NCBI RefSeq assembly: GCF_000003815.2
Contig: NC_049980.1
Coordinates: forward strand, 12,669,075-12,733,074
Length of the DNA: 64,000 nt
DNA from: Branchiostoma floridae
Taxonomy: Eukaryota; Chordata; Leptocardii; Amphioxiformes; Branchiostomatidae
Reading direction: 5' to 3'
In this document: positions 1 through 14,503 of the stretch, piece after piece
How the letters are laid out: every line of letters begins with the position of its first letter
How positions within the stretch are numbered: the first letter of the stretch is position 1
The notes under the pieces: generated by a model
What the model was told of the DNA's origin: nothing
Databases searched by the model: none
What the model saw: the letters and a program-made list of their open reading frames with translations, nothing else
Program-made: the position numbers and the translations under genes

Positions 1-501
1 ATCACCAACCAATACAGTACTGACCCTCACAACCGTAACCTAGAATCACGAATCAGATATATTGCCTTGACAATGTCCTTCAAATTTCTGTGAAAAGTTG
101 ATATTCACCAGATTGGTACAATAAAGGTTAAATCAGCTCTTCTGGGTTACAGGGTACACAAAGTGTCACTTTTTTTAAAGGTATCACAGCATTTAGAATT
201 TTTACTTTGCATTTCAAAAAGCCCAGCACCAGGTTGAAGCTACAAACATGCACAATCATTATAACATTTCTCCGTATCATTTGTGGCATTTTCTCTATGG
301 ATATCCCAGTCCATGTTCAAGATTAACGTACTTTGTTATAGCATTTTTTGTACATCACTTTGCACATGCAGCACTTTTTTTAGACCAGTTCAACTACAGC
401 ACTATAGGATTTGTGAATCTGGCAAACTTTAGATTCATATTTTGTAGGGTGCTTGTACCAGCTGGGTGCCAGCAAAATTTCTTGTCGTCGTCCCTACTGC
501 C
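1..501 (-). other. Stathmin 3' UTR / downstream flank
   Basis: This is AT-rich sequence past the stathmin stop codon. I see no clear AATAAA on the - strand, so the polyadenylation site may lie outside the window. A + strand reading frame across here (248-568) is the reverse of the last stathmin exon and is not a gene. Confidence 0.5.
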
Positions 502-3500
502 TCAGCCAGATGTAGCAAACTCCTTTTTGTTCCTGCGAACCTCCTCTGCATGCTTTTCCTGCAATTGAAAGAAGTAAAAATTGTGGTGTCAAAATCAAAC
601 TACTGGCAATGTTAATTGTTGCCAGTAGTCTTCCTTCCCTCATCTACTAAGAAGTAACCTTACTCCAGGAATGATGATCATTAAGTGCTGTCTTTCTTCA
701 GACAGAATCGTTAAATCTAAATATAATAGTGATTAGGTACATTAGTGTGTATGAGCAATGTTAGTAACCCTTGGACTTATGACATTAAATCTTCAAGTAG
801 TCCCATTATCTCATCCTCTGCAAAACTACCCACAGTACTGATGGCCAAGTTACAGTGTAGCATTGAACATTCATTATTTCATTTTCAGCAGGCTTTAACA
901 GATTTTTCTTTCTCAGCTACATTATCACAACTTTACAACCTTTCTGAGTGTTCACTCTTTCCTGTTATTGTAGCAGTTTGTCTTTTTTTTCAAAATGGAA
1001 CATTTTCAATATCTATTGAAATGATAACGACTTGTAATTCTACATGTCTAACATTTCTTTGTCTAACATTTCAAATAAATGTTACTGGTAATTCATAGAA
1101 TGGCCTGACTAATTGCTACTATGTAGTGGACTCACTATCAAGGTAAGAAGTTTAAAATTCTTGTATCATTTGAGAACTAAATTTTTTGAAAATGTGGGTC
1201 TACTGATAGATGAAAACATCTTTGGGGAAATTCAAGTTGGGCTTTATGTTTCNNNNNNNNNNNNNNNNNNNNNNNNNNNNNNNNNNNNNNNNNNNNNNNN
1301 NNNNNNNNNNNNNNNNNNNNNNNNNNNNNNNNNNNNNNNNNNNNNNNNNNNNCTGTGGAAATCACACCTACAAAATCTATCTTTCCATATTGATTGTAAC
1401 AAGTTTCACTGAACAAATTAAAAACATGTACAGAGATTCCCTTCAAGAACTGCCGCAGCTGTAATGATTTCATAATCTGGCATCTAAAACCCAAGCACCC
1501 CCTGGTGAATATATGTCCAGGATGACTAACACTAATGGGCTATTTTTCACTTACCTGGTGCGATCAGTGCATAATTCTTCTTCACAAACCCGGACATTAA
1601 CAGAACAGTTACTAGTCTCCAGGGATACATGTACATCTACATGTATATTAGGAATGATCTGATACAACTGCATGTACCAGGCAAAATGTAATGATCTTGG
1701 ACAATGTCTTTTACCAGCCACTTTTGGTCTTAACAAATTATGGCTAAAATCTTAATTCGCTTATTAGTTTTTCTCCTGTTTTATATCATGATGCAAGTCC
1801 TAAGAAATGCACTGTGAACATTTCTACACAATGAGCCAGAAGACCACTTGTTTCACTTTGACATACATTTATGCCAAGGAAAAATTTATTATGGTATCCG
1901 TTATTTTGCAGACAAACATGTTTGGCTGTCCTTGTACATCATAACTTACCATCTCCTTGAGACGTTCAATCTTGGCCTGCCTCTGAGCTTGTTGGTTCTG
2001 CTCATAAAGCTGGAGAAACACATAGGGTTGGGAAATGTATCTTTGACATAGGACAGGTAAAAATGTACTGAAAAACAAGCATGTATAGCCATTGGTTCTT
2101 CTTTAGAAATGCTTGTACATACATGTACGTGTGCCCATTTGACTAAAGGAAACATAACACAAGTGTAGCTTATCACCTGTGCAGAATAGTATTTGAATTA
2201 CGTTTAAGGATCAATTTTAGGATACTGCATTTAAATATCTTGACTAAACAAATTGGTTTCTAAAAAAAAAAACTCAAACTTTCTATCTAGAATAAAAAAA
2301 ATCAATTGCGTACAATTAGTATCATCATCCAAAATACTTATGGCTGAAAACAATGTCTTTCTTACTTTGATGTGCAAAATGTCATATGTTCCATGTAATA
2401 GATTCAATTTCCCTTTTAGCACATATGTGGACATCATCCATAGGGGTTGAACCATGTCTGCCATACAGGGATGGATGAATGATCCCATGAAATTGCCTTA
2501 GTGAAGGATGAGCAACAGTGCATAAAGCTGAAAATGCAGGAATCAACTGGCCCTAACTGATGAAACATGATTGCGGCACCTGTCAATTCATCACTGTCAG
2601 TTTGGCTGTAGTACCCTATTCTAATCAACAAACCAAGAGGAAGCAATATCCGTGTGATTGTGAATCAGGACCTGCACACAATCCCCCTTGTAAATGTTAA
2701 AATTTTTAAAAGAAAAACTATTTGAAGTAAATAGTTAACAACAATCACAGCACCTATGTGGAATTGGGTTGTTAGGTAAATGTAATTTGCATTTCGAAGT
2801 CAATTGGCAACAATGCAAGATACAAACCTCCTGCTTCTTCTTGAGTTCCTCTTGCGCCTTCTTGGCAAAGGCTGCTTCAACCTCCGCTGCCTTGCTCAGC
2901 ACCTCTGTCTGATGCTCACGCTCCTTGGCCAACTTTTTGAGTGTCTCTGCCTCCATGGACTGTAACAAAAAAGACAATTTTGTCATTTCAAGTTTATTAG
3001 GTACCATGACCTTCCACTATAAGGAGCTACAGACAGAGCTTTGGATAAAAAGGGCCATAGACTCAACTACCCTTCTCAAAAAAAAAAAAAAAAACATAAT
3101 TGCAAGAATTTGTCTTGTAAAACTTGAAGTTGACACTCAAAGAAGAAAAATGTAATTTTACACAAACTGTTCCTTGTCAAATTTTTTTTAAAAATTGGCT
3201 CAAGAACATTCTATTGCCTAATGAACGTTAAAGATGAAGTGCCCTGTTGATTTACTTTCTATCTGAAAACAATTTTCTGACATACACGTGATGCATTACA
3301 AATGCATAGATCAGAAATACACCTTTATTTATTACTTCACTATGTATAACAAATTTTGGAAATGGTATCTAGGTAAATGAACAATTTGTTACAAAATCAA
3401 TTTCACATGCAGAAGGCATCCTAAATGTCATCTACCAAACCATCAAGTGAGAAGATTGAGGATTTTATAACATGACCTCTGACATCTATTGACCTTTTGC

Positions 3501-6500
3501 CAGCTTGTGATGTGACAGTTGGACTCGACCAGAATACAATTTCCTGAATTTGAACTGTAGTGAGCAAGTCTGCTCAATAATAATATACCACAATACAGAA
3601 ACCATGGCAATCTCTACCTTTAACTAAGTTAGTAAAATATCAAATGGATGAGCCGACCTCTTTCAGCCATGTGTGGAAGCCTATTTTGGATTATGAGAGG
3701 TTTGGATAAACCAGTATTTAGAATAGGTGCAAACCACTATAGGAAGATATAAATGTCCTACGGTATAATGACACTGCTCAGTTTGAAGAAGAGGCACAAC
3801 TGAAGGTACATCACACCTTTCGTCTCTCTTCTGCCTTCTCAAGTTTCTCCTGGATGGTCTTGGCATCCAAACAGGTTGGGCTCCTGGGTGGAGACGATAG
3901 TTTGACTTCACTGGCATCTTTTGATGGTGGCTTGATGACCACTTCGAATGCCTTGCCACTTTTGTCCAGCTGCTTCACCTGCATGTCTGCTCATAAAGGA
4001 AAGTCTTTCTCAACTACATTGTAGCTTTAGTGATCATATATACAATGTAACCTAGATGCCATTTTAAGGAATTATTTAAAACAACTTAGAGGTATACTTA
4101 AATCCTACCTCTACCTCAACATTGACATACAGTATCTTTAGCTACAACATGTATGTACCCATCTTTACAAGCATGAAATGTGCATGTGCAATCATGGTCA
4201 TTCAGAGCTTGCCCACATACATGTATACATAATTCCAGTGCATTTAGATATGGTACTGAGCAAAAGAAAAGAAAAAAAAGTGCTCATCAGGCCATGCCTT
4301 CTCATTTACTGGATTTGCCAGATTTCACTACCTCAAATTGTACAAAGAAAGATAATAGATCAAGTACATGGGTGAACAAAGGTACTTTTGCTAGATCTAC
4401 CCTTCTGGCTCAGAAAATAGAGAGAGATCCAGACCCCTTCATGATCTGAATCCTGGTAACCACAACATCCCATATTCTCTACATGTTCCTACTCAATTCT
4501 ATAAATGAAAGATTCCTGCTGCGAATCTTTCAAACCAGATTTTCTTGTGGCACTGTCAGGAATTTGCTCAGCTGACCAGGATGTATTTGCATCTACCTGA
4601 GCAATCTACATGTACATTTACTAATTGCTGCCCTCATGGAGGCAGGAGGTTTACAAATTCCATCACATTCCTCTTGATTTACAGAGGAAATAGGTGAGAG
4701 ACAATCTGTCACATCTGCTATAGCATACAGGTTGAACAGAATCTGTTTTTGAAGCTGTTAACTTTCAACATGAGTAGTGTAATTGTCCTGTACTACCAAG
4801 AATTTAGTCAAGTTTTCAATTTTGAAGCCTGTGTTTGTGTTATGAATGCAACCTGAGCCATTAACATTATGAAAAAAGTATGATTGCTGTGAATGTTTAC
4901 TATCTAAAAAATATGAATCTCAAAGTGATAGCCTGATGCAGTGTACATGCATAATGATACAAATGATTATGGTAAGGTGTGCAATGGGTACCAAAGCTTT
5001 GCCAGAAAAGTATTTAGAGGTACAAGGTACTGCAGACTTTGTGTGTTTGCAGGTCTGTAAAAAAAAAAGTTAAGCAAGCTCTAGTAAACAGGGTAAGACA
5101 ACACAGTCATGCAGCAATCACAACATGCACCACATCACGGAGGACAAGGTGACTTACTGACCGCCATATTTTATGACCTCATCTTTATCGTTGTGCATAC
5201 AGGAACAGAGTAGCGATATAAGGGATAGCTCTGTGAATTTCTCTTTGAGAGCTTGGATGGAAAGAGAAAGAGAAAAAAACATGAATATTTGAGTGTTACA
5301 ACATGTATTTCTAGCTAGCATATGTAATGTAGTCAACAGCTGTGTTGAAATCATGAATGATCGATGACATCCAACTGTTGTTGCTTTTCTGAAACAGGGA
5401 AAAATGGCAATACATATGTAATGTCAAGAGACTCCATGAGACCATGAGTTTAATTGGCGGTGAGATCAACAGTAAAAAAAAAAGCAGCAATGAGTTAGTC
5501 CTTTTACATTTTTTTTCAGTGGAACAGCACATGCGCACATCAATACTCAAGACATCTACCACACCATCACACCTAACTACTGCAAAGCTCCATCATGCAG
5601 TTTCATGAGGCTAAGCAGCGTTGAACTATTGTGTACACTTGCTACATGTGTACCTTTATGAGACATTTGTTAGAGGCTATATTTTCAGTAGCATTTGTCT
5701 GTCTGTCACAGTACAAGCTAACTGAAGAGGGGCTGCATACATTGGTTTGAAACATCCGGTTCTAATGACTTAGTCTTGATTATTGGGTGATAGATAGCTC
5801 TTGTGCTGAGACAGGGTTGTAGCCTGCGTCTGTTTTTCCGCCAATGGACATGACTTTGCTGCATGTGACAGAAAAAATCTTAAAACCAATCCGCCAACCA
5901 TGACAGACAAAAATCGTGGGTATAGATTCTAAAAAACAACAACACCAAGTTTGAAATTGAATAAACCAGTCAATTTGAATAAAACAGTCTTTGAAATCTC
6001 ATACAGGAAAATGAGGTCAACTTGTCAATACATGACGAAGCTCCTCACTGTGAAGATCATGATTTGTTACTTCTTTACCTGCAATAGGATTTTCAATGGT
6101 TCCAACATGTCTGTTCTTTAAAAGCTATCATTCCCTGGAGACAATTTACAGACTGTTGGCAGGGCAGATGCTGCTAGTTGCTAGGGTTACAGTCATAATC
6201 TTGTGCAATACTGATGGCAGGATGCAGGTTTGGCTGGTCCTGTGGGTTTAACCAGGAAGGGAGGCTGGGATCTACCAGCGCCGTGCCATACTGATACCGA
6301 TGAGTCTAGACAGCGAATGAGCATGTCTGCCAGTAATGTCTTAATATCGAATAGGGTGGGGTTCTTTGTCACTATGCATCAATTACCATGAATGCATTCC
6401 ATCACAAATTGGTGCAAGATGGAAAGAATAGCGTGGCCTTTCCTGGAGTTTCCAGAACCTGTCATTAGAGCCTAAATGATGCTTACTGTCCTGTCTCTTC

Positions 6501-9500
6501 AGTGGACCAGACGAACAGGCTTAACTATATGTCTGCATCCTAATAAAAATAACTCACAAGATTTGGAGGTGTAGGTCACATAAAGCTAAGTACAATGTCT
6601 TTTCTGCAGAGTAGCAAAGATTTGAGTCATCTCGTCTTAATATCATGCACTCTATGTCAGTTGTCCATTCAGTGAGACATAGCTCTAATTACACATGTAA
6701 TATGGTATCTGGTTTGCAGGGTAAGCTACTGGCAAAATGAAAAATCAATAAACAAAAAATATAGGTCAAGCCTTTCAGTAAGAAAATGAACCAAATGGGT
6801 GCACCTGTCGACACCAATCCTTGGGGAATGGAAGCAATATCTTCCTTTCAGCTGAATGCTGCATAACTTCAATTCACTAAATGTACACATGATGGAAACA
6901 TGACAGTAATAGAACAATTGTACATGCCATGGAAAAGATGGTCACCTCCGCAATATGCAGCATATACATCATAATACTGTGATGTATATTTTGAAAGTCT
7001 CATTGAGAGAGATGATTGACATTGCCAGTATTCAAACAGATCTTGCAAAACATTGGGTACATCTTAACACTTTACCTGCACCATTTTGTGGACTCATTTC
7101 AGCTTTTTCCCATTACACAAAGTTTGACTCTTATGATGTATAATTGCTGGCTCAATTTTCATTTTGAAATCTAATTTTCGGCAGAAATCCACCATGGACC
7201 AGGGTCCTGAAGGGACAATTAGTTCTAATTTGGGTGCAAGGCAGATGCTGGGGAGATTGGTTGCATCCTAGGGGATCCTCTTTTGACCCTTCCAATTGAA
7301 CCATCTCCAGCTGAATCTGACATTCAGATGCCCAGTGGTGCAGACATTCAAGCATTAGTATGCCAGGCCAGTAGATCGTCAAACACCTCTGTGCCGCATC
7401 CCCAGATCTTATGCTAGAAGCTGGAACTGGAATGGTGGCTTGAATGATAATTTGTTACTTATCAGTGAATGGCTTGCAGACATGATATCTATACCTGATA
7501 TATAGTGAAACAAGATTTTTTGCCACAGTTGTCTACAAAATTAACTATATGCAAATGTTAATGTGACTTGTTGGGTGACATATATCTTAAAATGCAGAAG
7601 GTTACGTATGAATCAAATATGGATAATTTCATTGCAATATGGTTTCATTAAGATACATGTATCACAAAAAATGTACAAAGGTAATTTGAATCTAGAGTGA
7701 GGTATTTGTTTGCAGCCATGGCATGCACTTATTTCTATCTTTCCATACATGAGATGGACGATATATTGAAGTCAGGATAGCCCCAACATGTTATATAGCC
7801 GGTACACTTTAATGATTTTCTAAGGGTGGTGCTAAATCTGTAATATTGAGACACTAATAATGGTCGTTCCTACACCGGTGATTCATGATAAGGATTGAAC
7901 GATATCCCAAGTGTACCATTCGTGACTATAACTCTGAACAGCATCAAACTATAATGCACCTGTACCAAAATGAATTGAAGGATTGTAATAAACAACATTT
8001 TAAAAGGCACGGTGGACTGCCTTTGCTGTGGGTTTTTACAACAGCCTACAGTTTAGTACAAATGAGCAGTAAGATAATTACTTAACAATGCCAAAATTCT
8101 GAGGAGTTTGGAACATCAAAATGCATTGAACTATATTTTTATACAAATTGATCCGGACGTACATTATTCTTGTAGAACATAAAATTAAGAGATGCACAGA
8201 TTTGTACATTATAATGCAGAAATCACAGTTTCTTGAGATGGCAGCATTCTTGGCTATCAGCCTTAGGCCCCTCTTCTTGCATAAGTATCCATACACGTGC
8301 ATACCCTCAAACAGAATTGAAGAAGGTTGACTAACATGTAGGTATAACTTTTCTTCAGACAGTTTATGTACAATGTACATTGTACCACATACATGTATAA
8401 TTGCACTTTATATGCATGCTTCGCAATAATAATTTGCCTTCCAGTGAATCTTAAGAAATGGCAATATTTGGTAAGAAGAAATGACTCTTAAGGTTGATAT
8501 AACTAGCCTGCCAGGATAGCTACATAGTTTAAAATTAAAGATATAATATATTGAGTCATAAATAACACCAATGCTAGGATTCTAATAAGCATAGCATTAT
8601 GTACATTACAGCAACTTGCTTCTGGATGCTAAGAGCTTTTTGGAAGGAGGCAAACTCCATCATTGATTAACTGCCAGCTTGGATCACAGTCTGAAACTAC
8701 ATTAATCCCTATGGTAATCTTGTCAGCTGGCCAAATGGAATTATTGAGTTGTATGAATGGGCACAGCTCATTTTTGGAAGCAAGGAGGCATGGAAAATGG
8801 AAACAAGCAAGACCTATGTTCCATTACACTTTCCTGGATTAAATTGACCATAGTGAAAAAGCCTTGTCCAGACAAGATGGATCTGTAATGTTATATACAT
8901 GCATGGCCATGATTCAACCTGGCTTACAGACTTACTATTACTAAGTAAGCAGAACATGTCTGCTAACTAGGCTGATACTACTGTATACAGCTGCATGCAG
9001 AATATACATTTGATATTTCAATTCACAGGATTTCCACATCCGTCTTCGTTGTAGATTTAATTCTAAGCAAGCAGCAAAAATGTATTATAGTTCTTTGGTT
9101 ATGAAAATTGACCCACAAGTGACAGTCCCACAAGTGACAGACATGTTGTTATGTCTGCAGCCAGGAATAGTTGCTTTAACTGTAATGTGTAAATTACACA
9201 TGGGGAAGCTTTAAATTTTAAAATCAAAAGATCCATAAATTTTGCAAATGATTTGCTATACTGGCACTGTTGCCATGCAAACACAACTTCTTGTACCTTG
9301 CATTTCTGCAGCTGAGGTCAAAAAGAAAATCTGTGCCACCACATTTATGGTCAGTGCATGTTCATCATCTAGATCTCATCAAGCCCTTTTCCAAATATCA
9401 ATACATACGTATCAAAACTTCTCACTTTAAGAGAAGAATACAATCTATGTAGGGACTCAAACACACTCAATATGAATAAATGCCAAAAGAATGAAAATCC

Positions 9501-10530
9501 AACAGCAAATGAGCTGCCCTGGGCTGGGTTAAAAGATGACTTGTCCGACACATGAATTTTATGACTCATTCTGGGCCCAGTACGCATGCATTTTAAATTG
9601 CAGCAGTGGTCGGTCCATGTGGCAGGGCTCCCTGAATTCTAAATCATCTTCCTTCAATGATGTCTTGCATTAGATTGGGAAATAATCTATCAGTGGTAAC
9701 TGTATGTTGGCTTGGCAAGACTGGGACATTGACTAAGAGACAATTATATGACAAGTCCACTAATCATCATATTTTACCTATTGCAAAATTATCACCACAT
9801 TTGCAAAATCTTTTTCCTCACCTTAACACAAACACATTTCTCTGAGTTCCTCATCTTTCCAACAATTTATGTAGACATACATTGACTTAGGCTATTTGAA
9901 CTGCAAATTGTTAATAAAAGGTACATGCATACATAAATAGCACACTCCAAATATGGGGTCAAGCAGACAGTGAGCTAAGCTGAAATGGGAAAGCATGATT
10001 ATTTGTGTGTCTGAGCGCTTGATGGCACGACAGATGTGGGTATACTGTCCAAGTTGTCTGAAAAAGGAATCTTATCCATGACTTAAGTTTAGTTTCAGTA
10101 AGGTCAATCCACAAAAAATACACGGTAAGACACATTGCTTCTAACATTAAAAATTCCAAAAGCTTTGCGTCAATTTCATAGAGACATGGGCGTGTCAAAA
10201 CTACCGATATGATCAAGTAATACTAATCAAATTGTTTCCTCATCTGCACATCCCCTTAACCAACATTCAAAATGCAGAAAATGGAAAATCCAAGAGCCAA
10301 TGTTGCCCAGAGAGATGCCACGTACAAATTTCACCTACATCCTTGTTGCACGTCGTTAGAACTGGGCAAAGGAAATCGCTTTTTCCTTCGACTTCACTGA
10401 CCACTGAAATTACCAAATGAACCGATACGACTGCACAATTTTTCCAACTAAAAAACAGTCTCTGAACCATGAAAAATACACACTAATTTTAACAAAAAGT
10501 GAACCAACCTGTGGAAGAGATCGTAGACAT
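502..10530 (-). CDS. STMN: Stathmin, membrane-anchored neuronal type (STMN2/3/4-like), complete coding sequence
   Basis: Stathmins bind two alpha/beta-tubulin dimers and promote microtubule disassembly; the neuronal forms are palmitoylated and sit on Golgi and vesicle membranes. I joined six phase-compatible coding exons on the - strand: 10530-10509, 5251-5162, 3986-3817, 2959-2828, 2009-1950 and 558-502 (stop 504-502). They total 531 nt, or 176 aa. The N-terminus reads MSTIS, as in vertebrate STMN3. A hydrophobic stretch with Cys23 and Cys25 (LLCSC) is the expected palmitoylation site. Residues 38-55 (DMQVKQLDKSGKAFEVV) start the stathmin-like domain. A Ser/Pro-rich segment (LSSPPRSP) follows, then a long charged coiled-coil helix (about 80-170) ending in EEVRRNKKEF. 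All donors are GT and all acceptors AG. The second exon must use the donor at 5161/5160, because the stronger-looking one 4 nt further on breaks the frame. The ATG is chosen by family match and by the phase-1 junction. Family assignment is near certain. The vertebrate subtype is not assignable and may predate the duplications. Confidence 0.93.
1253..1352. other. Assembly gap (100 N) in the last stathmin intron
   Basis: There are exactly 100 N, the usual placeholder for a gap of unknown length. It lies between the last two stathmin coding exons (558 and 1950). The splice phases match without it, so no coding exon need be missing. Confidence 0.98.
5252..10508 (-). other. Stathmin intron 1, no other gene seen
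   Basis: This is a 5.3 kb intron between the exon encoding the first seven residues and the palmitoylation exon. The sequence is AT-rich with scattered ACATGT words. I found no convincing exon, RNA gene or intact transposon; the short reading frames here have no recognisable domain. Confidence 0.5.
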
Positions 10531-10760
10531 GATGATGCTATGTTGTCTGTCCAGTGGCGAGAAGAAAATAAGGCACTGAGTCAGCTTACTTCTGGCAGGG
10601 CTGGGCACCTGAAATGAGAGGGAAGCATGGGCAGAATATTGATGTCTAGAAAATAAATGTTGTATGCTGTCTTCCCCGATAATGAACGCTCCCCTGCCGA
10701 GTCCTGATTGGCTGAACCGGCGTCGTTGATGGAAGAGAGATTGGGGGACGCAGACCCTCG
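10531..10760 (-). promoter_or_regulatory. Possible internal stathmin promoter / 5' UTR upstream of the ATG exon
   Basis: Immediately upstream (- strand) of the stathmin start codon the sequence becomes richer in CpG and GC than the surrounding intron. It includes an ATTGGCTG (inverted CCAAT) box near 10708. Candidate 3' splice sites (for example before 10545 and near 10610) would also let this exon accept a distant 5' UTR exon. Either reading is possible without transcripts. Confidence 0.35.
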
Positions 10761-13700
10761 GGATGAACTATGTACGAAAATGGGGGAAACCTTAAGGTTG
10801 ACAAAATCTTGAAACAAATTGTTGGTGATAATACAAATGCATGTATGACGCCAGGAAGGAAAATTTCATTCTATAAGTGTCTATTTAAGTCTACATATGG
10901 ACCTTAATGCATAATTTTTACAGGACAGTTTGGGATGAACACCCTCCCTTGTGAAATGAAAGGAGCAACCTAATACTAATAGCCCATGGTATATATCACT
11001 TGCGAGAAGGGCAACATGGGAAACTTGTCTACATGTGGAAATATGATTAGAAACTGACTGGCAAATGAATTTTAATTGGAAATGTGATGGGCCCGTAATA
11101 TATTTCAAAACATTACCTATTGTTGACAAATACAAGGCTACCATTAATCAATAAGACACACATACACTAATGATTGCTCTCGCTCATCGTAATCATTCAG
11201 AGCCCATGGCAAAAATCCTGGGTGGATTTTCTTTGATTCCACTATTCAATCTAACGAAAATAGTATCCACACTTCTTGGAAGGCAAGAGGATACAAACTT
11301 AAACCACATCTACATGCAAGCATCCATCAAATTGATCATTTATTACTTCATCAAATTTTTATTCAAAATGAGTAATCTTACTAAACAGAAAACGTAGCCA
11401 TAGCCCATGACCACTGACCTTTCAGTTTTACCATAAATATATTCGTATGCATGTTTCTGATTTCTAATGATACTGAATTGGATAATAATATCAGTGATAA
11501 AATAGGTACATGTAGCTTTCTTTGCAATAGACAAGCATAAATATGTAATGCCTTCCTGTTCACACCGGCGACATCTAAATTGTTTTAGTCAGGAAAAGCT
11601 TATCTAATATTCTGTCTGTCTACTCCAAAGACAACAGCTCTTTTCTGTCGGGAATAGATGCTGGAGCCATGAAATCCTGTATCATACCATCCCTCAGGTA
11701 TTGACATTTATAGCGTCATTAATGGCATTATTTCTCAGCCATACCATGTTTGGGAGGTGGGCGGGCCTGCTATACTGTAATATGGCATAATTGTGAAGGC
11801 TGCACAGACTTAGCCATTTGTAAGTTAAGAATATTGATTTTAAGTAGGCTGGGGAAAATGTTTAATGTTTCTTGGTATGAAGTGATGTGGTACCATTACT
11901 TCATTGCTACATATTTCATACATTTGAGACATTTGTAGCTGTCAGCCTGATAATTGCTCAGGCCTGGGAAAAAAATACTGCGTATCCTGTTTCTAGACCT
12001 ACCCTAGAAAAACCTACAAACCACAGCTTTTCTTTGGGGATGGGTAGTGTACTGTGTAGTCACTGAGTCCAGTTAGAATTTTTTGTTCTGACAGCCTGCT
12101 TCCTATTCAAGTAAAAATCTGCTTGTCCTATATCTAACAAAGGATAAATATTTCCCCATATTTGTGACCATTATACACTAAATTTGACAATGTCGCAGGT
12201 AGAAAATAAAACACTGTGTGATGGGTTATTATTTTCAGCTTGTAGTTGTAGATGCTAGTTTTGATTTTGGGGAAACTGTGCTGAACTCTTCAAAGATGCA
12301 AGTTCCATTATATATTATCAAGAGTAATGTTACTTGCTGATATGCTATGGATCTATCACTGATCAGAATGCCCCTGTCCAGACACTCACCAAATGAAATA
12401 AATTGTAAGCCAAGTAATTATTGGGGGATCTCACGTTGACAATAGATTTATTGACATAAAGGAAAAAGCCCGCTTGGAATTGGTATTCAAGTGGATTGTC
12501 TCCTTTGTTCAGTTTTATTGGGGAGAAGATGTCTGCGTTTCATGTCACGAACTCAATAAGAAGCTTGATTGCCTATGGGCTTTCCATTTATCTGCTATCT
12601 AGAAAAGTCGACCACTGAGAGTTGTTTCACTTCTGACGATAGTCCCATGGGCTAATTGGGTAGGTTATAACATGCCTAATTCTCCCATATATAGGCTAAT
12701 CAGTTTGACTTTCATCTTTACTTGGATGCATGGCAACCATAATGAAAATTCTCAGTAAATCATTGATGAATGTAGCACATCATGAGACCATGGCCATTCA
12801 GCAAAACTGAGCAATGATGTCCCTGTCCATTTGAACTTTCCTTGCATCATAGCATTATCCTATCCCTGAATGTATGAGTTCATACAAACACAGGAACTGT
12901 TCCGAACATGTTTGTATTTGTTGAGCCTCTTGTTAATATTCATGCCTCATAAGGCTCGTTTTTGTTCAGCAGGGGGAGGCATTCTGATGAGTTTTATTAC
13001 ATGTAAATGTAAGAAAATTGATAGAGAACAAAAAATACACTACAGATTGCATTCAACCCTTGCAAAACAGGAAACAATAGGGAGGCTGATTTCAAAAGCT
13101 AAGCAAATAATATACTACAAATTACAATTAGTTTTCAATGCTCAAAGTATGTGAAAATGTTATTACAACTTGACTAAAATTAACACATGCTCAACTCGAA
13201 GTAAAAAAAAACAAAAAAAACTGTAGCATAAAAGTTATACAAACGACAATAGACCACATAAAAAGCTACAATATTTAGTGTTTCTGATGGCTAAGTTAAG
13301 TACCAAAGCCACACAAAGGTATCAGGCAGAACATAAATATTTGTCTTGTAAACAGGGTGACCATTACATGTATAAAAGCCACACACATGAACAAAGAGAA
13401 AACACTGTAGTCCTTATACTGAATCAGAGAACAATGTTTTTTCACACTTAATTGGCACAAGGAAAGACAACGCACCATCTGCTTGAAGTTGAACATAACA
13501 AAGAGGTACAAAACATCAAGTAATAAGAAGTTATGAGGTTGCTTAGTATGGGACAGACTAGGTTTCTTATGTTTAGACTCAAAACCATCCTTACTGTAAA
13601 TAGCTAAATAAAACTGCACTGAACACATGTTTTTATGATAAAAAGCGAAGACAGGCACACACAATAAAAACATATAAATAAACAACTGTTACAGTTGGCC

Positions 13701-14503
13701 TGAACGTCAGTGGCTAATATTTTTTGTCAACATTTCGTTCCTACTCGGCCAAGTTCGTAAAAGGCATTTCCCTGCCATTTTCTATTATACATAGTCAAAA
13801 TCCTCACAAGAAATACAATGAAGCGAGGTAAATACCATGGGAATAAAATACCATGGGGATAGAACCACAGGAAAATGTCCAGTGTCCATACAGCCTGAGG
13901 TTTTCCTGAGGTTGTACTTAAATAAACATAATTTTTGCTCGTTTTTAGATCGATTGTGGCGTATAAGTTAAGTTAACTGTAATCTTTGGAGATAACTTGA
14001 CTTGTTGCCTCATGAAGTTAGCAACAAAGTACATTATCTACGGTACAGGTTTGACCAGGGCAAGCTCATAATTTGGTCTGGACTGGCCATACGATACTTG
14101 ATTTTCCAAGAAATTTGCACGTGGGCTGGTGCTCGCGCCCTGCCTCAAATACCTTAAAATTGGAGCAAAACATGCGACGATGGTACTTGGAAAATACTTT
14201 CTTTTACTTAAGTCACCTAAAAGGGCCACAGTGTAGGCATTTTCCACACAGATTTGTCCAGACTCGCCCGAGGGGCGCGCCAATAAACCAACGGTCGGAG
14301 AAAAGATGGCCTGTTTATGTCAGAATAGATAACAGATACATGGCGTATGGAAAGTTCAAGAATAATCGACCTAGACATCGTGACAAGAAAAAAGTTTGTT
14401 GAGACTTCGTTCATTACGCTATGATAGTTACATTCTGACGAAATATATCGAAGAAATGAGCTAAATTCCCCTACAAAACAACAAAGGCTGAACTCTGTCT
14501 CAC
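10761..14503. other. Stathmin 5' intron or upstream flank, no gene seen
   Basis: This is AT-rich sequence with no recognisable protein domain. A 129-codon - strand frame at 13296-13685 is low-complexity, rich in F/L/C/Y, and lacks splice or start support, so I do not call it. Confidence 0.4.

Noticed and set aside
3681..3959. 92-codon - strand frame starting MARHSKWSSSHHQK
   Set aside because: It is the wrong frame of the stathmin exon at 3817-3986.
5158..5161. Donor CA|GTAAGT at the end of the stathmin palmitoylation exon
   Set aside because: It is the stronger-looking donor but shifts the frame. The donor 4 nt earlier (GGCG|GTCAGT) restores the conserved YGDMQVKQL junction.
13296..13685. 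129-codon - strand frame
   Set aside because: Low-complexity hydrophobic sequence in AT-rich DNA, with no recognisable domain and no splice or conservation support.
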